A DNA stretch of 64,000 bases from Albula goreensis (Eukaryota; Chordata; Actinopteri; Albuliformes; Albulidae): positions 19,299,832-19,363,831 of the forward strand of contig CM040746.1 in the NCBI GenBank assembly GCA_022829145.1, given 5' to 3'. Positions 10,701 through 20,749 of this stretch are shown one piece after another; position 1 is the first letter of the stretch, and each line of letters starts with the position of its first letter. The notes beneath the pieces are model-generated. The model did no database searches. It was not told where the DNA came from and was given only the letters and a program-made list of their open reading frames with translations. The translations under genes and the position numbers were made by a program.

Positions 10701-12221
10701 TTCCCTATGTGTTTGGTGTCACCTGGTCATCCTGTCTCATGGCCCAGCTATAAAAGGCATAAGTATGTAGGCCAGCCTGCTTCTCACCAGGGGTATACAG
10801 GCAGGGAATCCCCCAATGAGGAGAGAACTCTTCAGTCAGCAGGAAACACAGTTCTACAGCCCCAGATAGCTCCCCTGCTGGCAACAGTGCAACTACCCAG
10901 GATTAGCTAACTAACATACTGGGGTTCCTCTATGAAATAGCTACAGCTACAAAGTACACAGGGTTAACTAACTAACATATTGGGGTTCCTGTATTAAATA
11001 ACTACATCTATAAAACTACCCAGGGTTAGCTAACTAACATACTGGGGTTCCTCTATTAAATAGCTACAGCTACAAATACTGAAAACTGATTTAAAAAAAA
11101 TGGTTTTCTAATTAGTTGAAAGGTCTGGACATCTATTTTTGTATTACCTATATCACACAATATTACACATTACATCTGATGCTACTTATTGCAACCAATG
11201 GGTAAAAAGATTAGCTAAATCTTTTCTGTTCGTTATTGAAAATGATGCCTCCATCAATGAAAGGTTTAGGTGTCACACACATTTTAAATATAAACGAATA
11301 CTTGCTCGCTATATCTAACCTTAGTAATATGTGGATGTTAGACGTCTTTAAGGGTGCGTGACATCGCTGCAACATAGAGTTATGGTTCACAACTTGCTGG
11401 CAAACGTCTTCATTCAAAAATATAGCCTGACTAACTAATGTCAAATCTGCGGGCTAAAAACAAAAGTGTCTCTTAACCGAACTAGCTTGGTAGAGCTCTT
11501 GTTTGCTAAACAAGTCAAGAGCTGTATGCTGGTTACGTTCACTGGAAATGGTATTGTCTGTCTGATCAATAGTTTACAGCTCGCTGACAGGGTTAGCAAC
11601 AAACTCTGCAGACCAAGAACAACGAGTGATACCTAAGGTACGCTATCGTAGTAACAAAAAAAAGGCAAAGTGAACGAATTAAGCGGTGAAGACAGATACA
11701 ATTATCAGACAGATCTACTGTTTCCTAGTTTCAGTATGGTTGAGGAAGGTAATCAGTTATCCTACCTATGACTTGGTAGTGACTAGCCAGACGAAAAAAT
11801 CTCTTACTTATGCTACTATACACTAACGTAAGATATATTTCGGACAGAATGCGCCAGAGCCATCTATCCAGTGTATTTCTCCAAATCGCAAGCGCTATAT
11901 AATGCTACCTATGTGCAAATAAAAGATGTAGCCAGTTATCTAATGTTACATAAACCTGAAAACACTGTAACGTTTGCTAACGTTATCAGTACTAAACCTA
12001 GCCAGTTAGCTGAAGCATACTTGCTTGTGGCACATTTTCTCAAATTGAAACATGTCTTAAAATGGAGACGAATGCTGAGCCACGCCAACAGTTTGCTACC
12101 ACGTAAAACATTTACAAATGTTCATCTGACGAACAATTTAAAGCTACATGTTTAATTTTAAACGTACCGCGTCTTCCCAATTTTGCCTATTGTACGTATT
12201 CGCTCCTAATGAAGTCGCCAT
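1590..12221 (-). CDS. rbm22: RBM22, pre-mRNA-splicing factor (11 coding exons, complete)
   Basis: Coding exons in transcript order are 12221-12168, 10156-10103, 9859-9830, 8551-8419, 6926-6826, 5623-5451, 3943-3743, 3408-3244, 2513-2425, 2299-2168 and 1738-1590. Every junction is GT-AG and keeps frame, giving 1281 nt, or 426 residues plus a TAG stop. Visible domains are an N-terminal cysteine-rich zinc-binding region (Cys 24/27, 45/48, 58, 71/74 and 81/84), a C3H1 zinc finger (Cys165, Cys173, Cys179, His183; C-X7-C-X5-C-X3-H), one RRM from about 233 to 305 (RNP2 LYVGGL at 234-239, RNP1-like QQCAFVQF at 267-274) and a Pro/Met/Gly-rich tail with several PPPP runs. From family knowledge, RBM22 acts in the nucleus in the activated and catalytic spliceosome, contacting U6 snRNA and the pre-mRNA near the catalytic core. 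The start is chosen because MATSLG matches the known vertebrate N-terminus. The length and all domains look intact. Identification is from recalled family sequence. Confidence 0.97.
2168..2299 (-). CDS. rbm22: rbm22 coding exon 10 (proline-rich)
   Basis: Completes Ala334 and encodes residues 335-377 ([10 protein letters not shown] to TNPPPP) plus the first base of Gly378. The acceptor is CCCCATAG and the donor is GTATGC. The frame stays open past the donor for 14 codons to a TGA at about 2124. Confidence 0.95.
2395..2424. repeat. (CA)n/(GT)n microsatellite at rbm22 intron 9 donor
   Basis: About 15 CA units with one interruption (CG at about 2413). On the gene strand the tract is (GT)n and starts exactly at the exon 9/intron 9 boundary, so the repeat supplies the 5' splice site. 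Confidence 0.93.
2425..2513 (-). CDS. rbm22: rbm22 coding exon 9
   Basis: Encodes the end of Arg304, residues 305-333 (SQAARGKEK to VPGLPG) and the first base of Ala334. The acceptor is TTTTACAG. The donor is the first GT of a (GT)n microsatellite, with no sequence between the exon and the repeat. Confidence 0.95.
3244..3408 (-). CDS. rbm22: rbm22 coding exon 8 (RNP1 half of RRM)
   Basis: Encodes the end of Arg249, residues 250-303 and two bases of Arg304. It contains the RNP1-like QQCAFVQF and ends in VKWG. The acceptor is GTGCTGCAG and the donor is GTGAGG. Confidence 0.97.
3743..3943 (-). CDS. rbm22: rbm22 coding exon 7 (start of RRM)
   Basis: Encodes the end of Arg182, residues 183-248 and two bases of Arg249. 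It includes the zinc ligand His183, the conserved [10 protein letters not shown] stretch and the RNP2 strand LYVGGL. The true acceptor is TGCACAG just before 3943. The open frame continues upstream to an intronic ATG, which is not used. Confidence 0.97.
5451..5623 (-). CDS. rbm22: rbm22 coding exon 6 (C3H1 zinc finger)
   Basis: Encodes residues 125-181 plus two bases of Arg182. It carries Cys165, Cys173 and Cys179 of the C3H1 finger; the ligand His183 is the first whole codon of the next exon. The acceptor is GCAAACAG and the donor is GTGAGC. Confidence 0.97.
5872..6045. mobile_element. MITE-like fold-back element in rbm22 intron 5
   Basis: The left arm reads GGCCACAGTGT at 5890-5900. The right arm reads ACACTGTGGCC at 6025-6035, its exact reverse complement. 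Both arms extend as imperfect inverted repeats (for example GTCCTAGAAGG on the left against CCCTCCAGTA on the right). The interior is short, AT-rich and non-coding. The arms resemble a common fish repeat whose ends read like CCTGGAGGGCCACAGTGTC. It is a non-autonomous element with no transposase. Confidence 0.65.
6826..6926 (-). CDS. rbm22: rbm22 coding exon 5
   Basis: Completes Gly91 and encodes residues 92-124 (LPIQVRDTG to QNMERE), the linker between the N-terminal zinc-binding region and the C3H1 finger. The acceptor is CTTGACAG and the donor is GTAATG. Confidence 0.96.
8225..8395. repeat. old interspersed repeat fragment in rbm22 intron 4
   Basis: The segment contains GGCCATTTAGCCCCAGTAGG and, further on, CACCAAGGGTCTCTG. 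These resemble a widespread repeat of fish genomes with the pattern 'GGCCATTCAGCCCATC ... CCAAGGGTYTCWG'. I recognise it by style only and cannot name the family. It ends about 25 bp from exon 4. Confidence 0.45.
8419..8551 (-). CDS. rbm22: rbm22 coding exon 4
   Basis: Encodes residues 47-90 plus the first base of Gly91. It holds Cys48, the [11 protein letters not shown] segment and the paired CQTC motifs (Cys71/74 and Cys81/84). The acceptor is CACATACAG and the donor is GTATGG. Confidence 0.96.
9830..9859 (-). CDS. rbm22: rbm22 coding exon 3 (30-nt short exon)
   Basis: A 30-nt exon encoding residues 37-46 ([10 protein letters not shown]), with acceptor TTTTTAG and donor GTAAGA. It is phase 0 on both sides, so skipping it would stay in frame but remove Cys45 of the zinc-binding region. 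Confidence 0.95.
10103..10156 (-). CDS. rbm22: rbm22 coding exon 2
   Basis: Encodes residues 19-36 (DFPILCQTC to PYIRM), including the first CXXC pair (Cys24 and Cys27) of the N-terminal zinc-binding region. The acceptor is CTCTTACAG, the donor is GTATGT, and phase is 0 at both ends. Confidence 0.96.
10891..11078. repeat. tandem repeat, about 61-62 bp unit, three copies (rbm22 intron 1)
   Basis: The phrase GTTAGCTAACTAACATACTG, or a close variant, recurs at about 10901, 10962 and 11024. Each copy is followed by GGGGTTCCT, then a TATTAAATA-like stretch and CTACAGCTAC or a variant. Copies differ by a few substitutions. Copy 3 ends near 11078. Confidence 0.9.
12168..12221 (-). CDS. rbm22: rbm22 coding exon 1
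   Basis: Encodes residues 1-18, starting MATSLG and ending WEDA. The ATG is at 12221-12219. The exon ends in phase 0 before donor GTACGT at 12167. The sequence is close to the conserved vertebrate RBM22 N-terminus. Confidence 0.95.
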
Positions 12222-12420
12222 CTTCAGCCTCCCAGAATCCACCGCGCAAGACAACAACCTGCCAGTGTCTCAGGGTAACGTCAAGAATCCAGACGCACGT
12301 GACATATCCGTCGGTTGATTGGTTAGAGGACTGTAGAAATTGTTACATTGGGACTTCAATGAGGCCACTGTACCCCGAATTTCAGGAGTTCCAAACCACT
12401 AACTTCCAGAGATACGAAAC
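12222..12420 (-). promoter_or_regulatory. rbm22 promoter region
   Basis: A CpG-containing segment directly upstream of the start codon. It holds an E-box CACGTG at 12296-12301, a CCAAT box on the gene strand at 12322-12318, and CCCAGAAT at 12231-12238, which resembles part of a ZNF143-type element. There is no TATA box at a suitable distance. This fits a housekeeping splicing-factor promoter. The exact start site cannot be read from the sequence. Confidence 0.6.
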
Positions 12421-12618
12421 GACACAGTTCAAAAGACGTAGTCACTGGTACCACCAGTTCATATTTTAATTTCTATTTACAGATGCTTAAAGTTGTCAAT
12501 CATAATTTCAAGTGTTAGAATCACAAGTTCGCCAGATCTCTCTCTTTCAGCTGTATGAAAGATATGCTGTGCCTCAGAATTCTTACACAAGAAAGGACAT
12601 GCACTTTGTTTCAGAAAG

Positions 12619-12735
<117 letters not shown>

Positions 12736-13159
12736 TATAAATTCAGGTAACAGGTATATTAAATTAATTGCATGCACTGAAGATGAGGACTGGGAAAATA
12801 CAACTTTGTTTGACATCCTGATCCCCATTTTACTGCAGCAAGGGGGCAGTAAATCACCTATTTCAATAAAATGCAAGCCTCACCAAACAGTATTTCAGAC
12901 TTTATCAGCTGTTCACAGCATTCTTTATTACTGTATGGATTTGCTGTTATAACATCATGATATTGGACTACATTTTGTTTTGTTTATATTTTCTCAATAA
13001 AAAGGAAATGGATCATTTGACCAGTATAAGAGATAGATTGAGGAAGAAATCATTTTCCTTTGGGAGAAATTTCAACATAAATCTGTCTTTATTTCCCTGT
13101 GCTTATCTAGCTGATTTTACCCTTTTTATGTATTTCCATTTATTTTATTTCCCATGTAA

Positions 13160-13222
13160 AATGCACTGTGTTGCAACTGTTGTATGTAATGTGCCATACA
13201 AATGAAGTTTGATTTGATTTGA
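13160..13222 (+). mobile_element. LINE 3' tail fragment (L2-like)
   Basis: The sequence runs ATGCACTGTGTTGCAACTG, then GTGCCATACAAATGAAGTTT and a short (GATTT)n tail. This is the usual end of fish L2-type non-LTR elements, whose tails read like 'GCGCTATAYAAATAAARTTTGATT'. No reverse transcriptase frame is preserved next to it, so this is a dead 5'-truncated copy. Confidence 0.6.
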
Positions 13223-13353
13223 AAATACACGCTGTATTTGTTATACATGTAATAAATCAGATTACATGCATCATAATTTGTTGTCTGCTGCTTTTCATTT
13301 CCTCTGCTTTGTTAGCACATCTTATGTCCTGTCTGTTAAGCACCTTAAAATAA

Positions 13354-13397
13354 TTTTTTTTTTTTTTTTTTTTAAATTAAGAAAGACAGACAGAAAG

Positions 13398-13452
<55 letters not shown>

Positions 13453-13466
13453 GGAGAGAGAGAGGG
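13354..13466. repeat. poly(T) followed by (GA)n polypurine tract
   Basis: A run of 20 T at 13354-13373 is followed by a nearly pure purine stretch. The stretch includes a (GA)n run at 13404-13449 and a second short GA block to 13466. Confidence 0.95.
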
Positions 13467-13785
13467 ATAAAACTTTTTCAGCCAAAACTCTGAAGCCCCA
13501 CTGGGCTGGTTCACTATGCCGCACTAGGAAATCTGAATTTCATTGTGAAGTCTTTGAGGCAAAGGATTAGTGGCCATGGGGAACAAGGCCTTGTGTTTAT
13601 CCACTGACTAGCTACATAATGGGTGCAAACAATGATAACTCTGTTTTCCCAGTGTCGATTCAAAAGACTGCAGGCATCAAGTTCACCGGGCCCCGGGCTA
13701 GGGGCGGATGGGAAGGCGGAGAGTGAGGTGGTGGGCGTGGAGGAGGGGTGGCAGGAGGGAAGTTGGTTGGGGCGGGTGTGGACGC

Positions 13786-13803
13786 AAAAAAAAAAAAAAA
13801 AAA
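13786..13803 (+). repeat. poly(A) run
   Basis: Eighteen consecutive A after a G-rich segment (13686-13785). It could be the tail of an old retroposed sequence, but no target-site duplication is evident. Confidence 0.8.
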
Positions 13804-15884
13804 GTTGAGGCATTTACAAAGAGAGGCCCCCGGATTATCGCGGCAATTCTGACACTGGCGGGTACGGTTAGAGTTCTCCTTTTAAGTGGATCTGCTTTAG
13901 TTTACTTGGCATACAATTAAAAGTCTAAACTACCCCTAGCCATCCCCACCCCCCTTGTCCCACTGTCAAGAAAAACCAATTAGCAGGTTGAGGATGTTTA
14001 AGATTAGGGATAAACACTAATGGAGGCGTAAGCCCCCAATGTTTATTTAAAGATGCAGCACGGCACGTTCCAGAGACGCTGAAGAGGGATTAGTGCAGCC
14101 AATGTTTGGAGGTTACTGAGCTGCAATGGAGGAAAGGGCTGAGAGGTGCAATCCTGACTAGCACCAAATGGGACAAGCACCAAAAACAGACAATATAACC
14201 CTCCTTCTGAATATTTCTGCTGAACTTCAGCCCCTTTGCCTTTAACCAGCAGCCTGTCCCCATATATCCAAAGAGCAATACAATGCAAATGTATAACAAT
14301 TTCCTCATCAGTGCCTGTCAGTGATTGATTGATTCTGTCTGTTTCAGTTTTCTTTGAGGAGGGAGATGTTGGTTTCCACAACCTGCTCTCCACCCATGGG
14401 GAGAAAAAAACACCCATTTGCTTACCTCCAGCTGCCAAAACATCAGCACGTGCAAACATGCACATGGAAATGAAAGAAAATCAATGTTTTACCATCGGAT
14501 GAGGGGTGTGACACACTCCTGAATACTGCCATGTAACAATCCTTTTTGCAGCAAATTAAAGCCTGTTTGAGGTTGTTGCTGGAATTCCCTGCTGTGATTT
14601 GTCTTGTGTTGAACTTGTTCAGGCGAGACACAAGTTTATATTTCATAATACACAATTTTTGTTGTGCTGCTCCTAGTGACCTTCAAATAGGGCATAGCAA
14701 TATTTTTTATGATTTTCATTCTTTTGAAAATGTATGGAGTGGTTTGCTTGTGAAATATTACTTCTCCAAGGAATTTTACTTCAAAATAAAAGAGTTCTGG
14801 GTATCATTCTAATAAGTTATACTCTGTATATTTTGATATAAAGAATGGGCTTTGATGTATCAATACATCCAATGGTCAGGTACTGAAACAAATCATGGTC
14901 TGGCACTTGAGGGAGCATTCTTGTTGCCAGGATTATCCTGATTTCCTCTGGTCAACAGCCCATGCAGCCTTTGCCAAAACTGTCATATGTGCATATATGT
15001 AGATGACTTTAAACAGATTTCTAAGAAAAACCTGTAATTCAACCTGTCTATATAAATATTTTTTCATCCCCAGTTCAACTAGCTACAAACTAGTTTTAAA
15101 GCATATTAGACACTAAATGAAAATCAGAGGTGATTTTGGGTATCGTTTAATTGTTTAATTTGTTGTTAAGAAATCAAAGCACATCAGTAACTTTTCTTAA
15201 AGACCTTATTTTTGCACTCCATTTTAAACTGGCTAGACCAATTTAGACACATACTGGAAACAGTGTTTTAAAATCATCATGATTTATTTAACACAGCTCT
15301 GTTGTTTTTTCCATGAGTCATGGAGATGTAAATTTAGGAACATACATATATTGATATCAACTACAAGAGCCTTAACTGGCTTGTTTAATAGCAGATCATA
15401 AATAATTATTATTATTTCCAAAATGTTCAATGCAGAGACATTAAAGTGAGTTAGGTCTTTTTCATGTCTGATGGAAAACAGTGAATGAAGATAGCAGGTG
15501 AAACGTCTGAGTGGAAGGGACCAGCTTCGTCGTGGAGGTCGGTTCCCATGGAGGCTTGTTCCCGCGGAGATGTGTCAGGCTTCACTGCATGCTGAAATGT
15601 TCAGACTTGTCAGATGCAGTGAACCGAGGCCTTTTATCTCCTGCCACTTGACACTTCTCTGTCAGTGGTGCAGAAAGGCTGCACACAGGGCCATCACCAT
15701 TGGACCAGACCCTGTGATTTTATTAAAACATATACATAACAGACTGCATGTGGAGGGGCTGGTCAACCAGCTGACCAATGGAGGCCCCTGGGGCTCCATT
15801 TGCCCTCTATCCCTAATATATACCCACTCACAGACAGATGGGCATTCACACATGCACAAATTCACACAGGCATGCATACGAGTG

Positions 15885-15912
15885 TACACACACACACACA
15901 CACACACACACA
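15885..15912. repeat. (AC)n microsatellite
   Basis: About 14 AC units within a longer CA-rich stretch beginning near 15845. Histidine/threonine-rich open frames over it are artefacts. Confidence 0.95.
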
Positions 15913-17431
15913 TACGTACAAAGTACAGTATCAAGGTATCAAGTCAAGGTTCTCTCTCCTTGTTACCATAGATGTCCAGCAACCCATTGGAACGTAGACT
16001 CTTCCATAGAGATTTTAAAAATAATTGTGAACATGCATTGACTCTGAGCCCACTGCTCACGAAATCACATGACTACCAGTGCATTTGATCATCTAGGAGT
16101 AACATTGTACAGTTTTATTCCTGAATGTTGACAAGTGAAGTTTGAAATGAAACAACATAAGAAGCCCTGAACACTTCAGACAGACTGCAGCAGTCTTCTT
16201 TCGATTCCTCTCCAGCAGAGGGATTGGACTGGTCTGATATTTGTGTTGACAGTTTTTTTTTCCCCAAAGAGCCTTGTTTAACATGAGGACACCCTCCCCA
16301 GCCCACTGCTGCCGCCCACTGCCTGTCTGTGCAGAGAGAGAAATCACACAGGGACGCCTGAGCCATCTGTCATGGCTCACAAGACCGTCCATCCACATTC
16401 CCTGTCCGTCCATCACCTGTCCCCCACATGCGCCAGTCCTCCCACCAGCAGATGCTGCCACTTACCTCAGCGCGCCACAGGCACACATCAGAGACAGCAG
16501 ATCCATCAACAGTATACATGGCAAAAAACTCTTTGACAGTCCTCACCACATTTGTTTGTTTGTATTTTTTCAAACTGTTCACATGAATAATTGTTTGATT
16601 GCACATTAGGTCGTTGGGCCCTGAATTTATTGTTTTTTAGGAAACCCCCACAAACAGCTGACAAATTTCCAGATGTTTCACTCAGTTCAAGCCTTTTCTT
16701 TCATGAGCTTTGTTTTTTCCTCCCTCCCTTGCCACGGTATGACTTTACTTCAATAAGAATTGTGCTGGAGGCTAGGGATGTGCCGGAACAACACATGAAA
16801 AAACATTATGAATAAATGCATGCCTCTCATCTGGACAGATTTGGCAGATTCCAATTTTAACATGCTGCTGTCATCACCAACACACCAATTCTCATAAATC
16901 AGTCTCCATGGTTTATTTTACTTTTTCATTATTGATCTGTTTTAATATTCAGCTTCCATGCAATACTCTTGTGTCTGTTCTCTTCCTCTGTGAAGGAATT
17001 CCAGAAATGAAGGGATAGATTAACTTCTTCATGCATTTTGTAACTTAAAACACAGAAGGTCAGATCAACCAAGTCCCTACTTGGACATAGAGATACCCTC
17101 TCATTGGCTAGGTGGGTAGTGATATGCCTTGGCTCCACTCTCTCTAGACAATTTTGCCTCCCGCATCATTGCCAGAGTACAAATGGTGTTGCTATGGGCC
17201 GAGCAGACTTCATCCACTATCCTCTAAATTGTCCTCAAGAGCAAACCTTTTAACTGTACACTTACACTCCACTGTAATCAATTAGTGCAGCAGCAAGGCA
17301 GTGCCACAGCCATTATTACATTCCTTATTTTCTTAGAAGACAACTTGCATAAGGTTTAACATTACCCTTTTATGTTACTGAATTGATACAGAAGTCCCTG
17401 TTGTTGATTAATTTGTTTAAAATAAATTGAA

Positions 17432-17528
17432 TATGAGTCCAAGGGCAGTACTCCACTTGGGATTGGAGCCCAAAACCTTATGTTTACCAATCCAGTTCAT
17501 TCATTGTACTGCTACACTTCTGGTCCAA
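17432..17528 (-). mobile_element. tRNA-derived SINE remnant
   Basis: Read on the minus strand this gives GTAGCAGTAC, GAACTGGATTGGTAA, AAGGTTTTGGGCTCCAATCC and AAGTGGAGTACTGCCCTTG. The order and spacing match the head of a common fish tRNA-SINE, in which box A is followed by 'AAGGTTGCTGGTTCGAATCC' (box B) and 'GGGGCACTGCTGTTG'. Box B is degraded, so the copy is old. The 3' part was not found. Confidence 0.6.
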
Positions 17529-19713
17529 TATGATCAAACACTTTTCAACAGCTGAGGAGTTGTGCTGAATGATGACACAATGTAGAAACAGTAATCACTT
17601 TCAAATTTCAGCTATCTCTGAGTACAACAGGTTTTATGTTAATTTGTTTGGTTGTTATTCAGTCAAGCCGAGAGAAAAGGTTGGATGCAGACCCTGGAAA
17701 AACAATGTTCGGAAAAGTGAAAAGACAAACACTTTCCTTGTGTTCAAGTATTCACTTGAAATATGCTGAAGCCTTCAGACAACAGACTAAGATTCCTGCT
17801 GCCAGTTTCCAGCTCCCTAACAAGCTGATAAAGAATGTTCTTGTGTTGTGGGAACAATAACGGAACATTTCACCGCTGCCTCATTACTGCAGATGTATGA
17901 CACACCATCATGTGACCCAGAGCATAATGGGTGACGTTGCCACTGCTGGGTTTATTCTCCAGATCCACAGCCGCAGGATTTCAAGGCCACCATTGTCCAG
18001 GTCTGGGTCTTTGCTGTTCCTTCTTAATCCAATCAGTTGTATTAAGAGACATTCGGCCAGAAGACAAACAGGAAGGCACTGAGTACAACATAATCTCAGA
18101 TGGAAACAAGGAGATAATAAATATCAAAGATACTCCCATATTGAATGGCTACATCTGATGAATCCACAGCTTTGGGTTTTTGAGGTTCTTCCACTGTGAA
18201 ACACAGAGCTTTTGTTTTCATTAGACCTTGAAACAGTTTTGAGTATGTTTCTTTTTTTCCTTTTTCAGGAAATGATCACTTATGAAAGTGCTGGGCCACT
18301 GGGCAGTCTGTCAATGTACAAGGCTTGACAGAAAAAAAAAGTGGCTCAGTCATTTTGCCATAAACCAATACTGATTGACCACCTCTCATTAAAAGAATGG
18401 AACAACAAAAGGTAATCTCCCCTTCAAGTTTTCCCCAGCCCTTACCCGTTGCCTCTGGTAAACGCCTTTCATAAAAATAGCCTGCCAATATGAATGACTC
18501 ATCCTATCTGCCAGCTTGGAGAAGAATACGATTTGAGGATGTGGGGAAAAATGTGATGCTTGTGGTACTGCATAACTCCTCAGACCTGAAGACAGGGCTT
18601 CAGATTGTAATATTTACTGAACACATTTCCTTCAACCCTATGTCCCTGCCTGTGTACCTAAATACCTCAGTGGGTTGCATTAATTGATTTGTAATGTGGG
18701 AGGAAGGAGGCGGTATGCTAAAGCTGTTTGCAAGCAGAGGAAGGAGTCATTAATATTTCATGTAGTGCACATAGCATTCTTTTGCAAAGGCAGACCCAAA
18801 GAAGGAAAGCCAAAAAAGTGTGGTATTAAACTGTTGAGGTGTTACTTCCTTTTTCCACGACAAAGTAATCTGGGAATTAAATATTACATTTTTAAATACT
18901 ACATATACATGTTATAAATGTTACATTTACTGAAAAGTAACTTGCCTTGGCTGTAGATTTCTGGGGAAGCTAATGGTTTTATGAAACATGAAGGTTCTGC
19001 CATTGAGACTTCAGTTATTAAAGCCCTGATCCCTGCTTTCACACCTGATTAGCAAAAAATGATCACATGATCAGGTGCCTTTATGAATCAGAAATCCTGG
19101 CAGTGATCAATCAAAATACAAGCAGCGAAGTGATTTCTCTTTATTCTATTGACAACCTTTTTGACCTTTTTTATTAGCTCAGGCTTTTTCTTTTCCCCAT
19201 TATGCAGCTTTATACTTTTGCATACATAAATGAGTACAGAGTACTGACACACATAAAAATAAAGGAAGTTGGGAATATTGGTCTGTCACAATATTAAATT
19301 TAACATAAATAGGTACCCCCTCAATCTGTGCCCCCCTATTTAGTGTAGTGGAAGTGAAGTATTATATTTCTTAGGTGGGGTGGGGTGAGTGCGTTCTGCA
19401 TGGAATTTCCAGTGCACTTTATTCATTGCAAAGTTTGGAGACAACAATTCCTATGGGAGAAAATTAATCATTCTCAATTGCTTTGAGCCCTGCTTTAAAA
19501 TATTCTCCCCGCTCCTCTGATTGGTGTAGACAGTGACTGTAATGCAGAATAGCCAATAGTAGCGTATGTGAAGAGAAGAGCAGTATATCCAATATCCTAC
19601 TGAATCAAAGGCAGGCTCTCTGCGGGTATGCAGAATGAGAAATATCATTAATGTACAGTTCAGGGATTTGGATGAAAATTGCAATCTGTGTGCAATCAGA
19701 TTTCCTTTTCTGT

Positions 19714-19729
19714 ATCAGGGGGCGCTGTT
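19714..19729 (+). promoter_or_regulatory. CTCF-like motif, forward
   Basis: Contains CAGGGGGCGCTG at 19716-19727, matching the core of the vertebrate CTCF consensus (CCASYAGRKGGCRS) at about 11 of 14 positions. This is a motif match only. Confidence 0.4.
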
Positions 19730-20749
19730 TGATTAACTGGAGCAGCACAGAGTAGCCACAGTAACATGGATACGGTGCTATCTAGGTCATGCTAAATTCC
19801 TTCATGTGCATTTACTAACAAGCAGCACTCATTAGAAGAGTATGGGGAGGGGGTGGGGTATCCTTGCGTATGATCGCAGTTCAACGAACACTGATATGAA
19901 CTGACAAAAGTTGAGAAATCAATTACAGAGGTAACTGTGAACCAGAGCCAGGTGTAAAGTGCAGAACTGAGAGGCTGGGGCCCGCGCGTTACAGACGCAT
20001 AGTGCAGGCATTGCACATGCAAATTTAATCACAATAGAGATTGCAAAATATTTTGGTAAGGGGAAAACGATACAAGAAACTGTCATTTTAGACGGCAATG
20101 TCCGGGTACTGGACCATTAGTGTCAGATAGAATTCAGAACCGCTCACCAGCTGATATTGTGGATGTTAAACAGGAAGTGACTGGGTTTGCGAGGTCCAGT
20201 TTCAATGAGATAGAAAAACGGTATAGCGTTTCCCTTTTCATTCACTCCGATGCACCCACATGGTACACCACTCTTAATGTTTAAATAAGTGATGAGCAAA
20301 TGGGATTAATGCAAGACCTTCCCATGTCCAGTCTTTCTCGAGAGATATTCTCTCCTTGGTATGCTCTTTTTGGAAAAATCCGACATTTGTGTGTGATGGC
20401 GGCAAGGATTATGCAAGCATGATTGTCATCTTTTACATCCAGTTTCAAAGTTGTCCAGTGAACCTTTTCACTACAGCATTCAAACTGACTTATTGCCCAC
20501 ATGAGTACTGCGTTATTCTTTTGAAATTTTAAAGATTCAACAGATCTCACTCGTGGGTTGTAATTAAACACCAGCTACTACACTGACACAAATATGGGTA
20601 TATGTTGTGGACATCTGTATGTAGTAAGGAGACAAAGAGGGAGGTGTGGAGCACGGGGTAAGTTATAAAATACGCGAAATACCTAAAATAAAATAAATAT
20701 AGTTGCTGAAAAAAACTTCCACATTTCCATGCACAGCGCACTAATGGTT

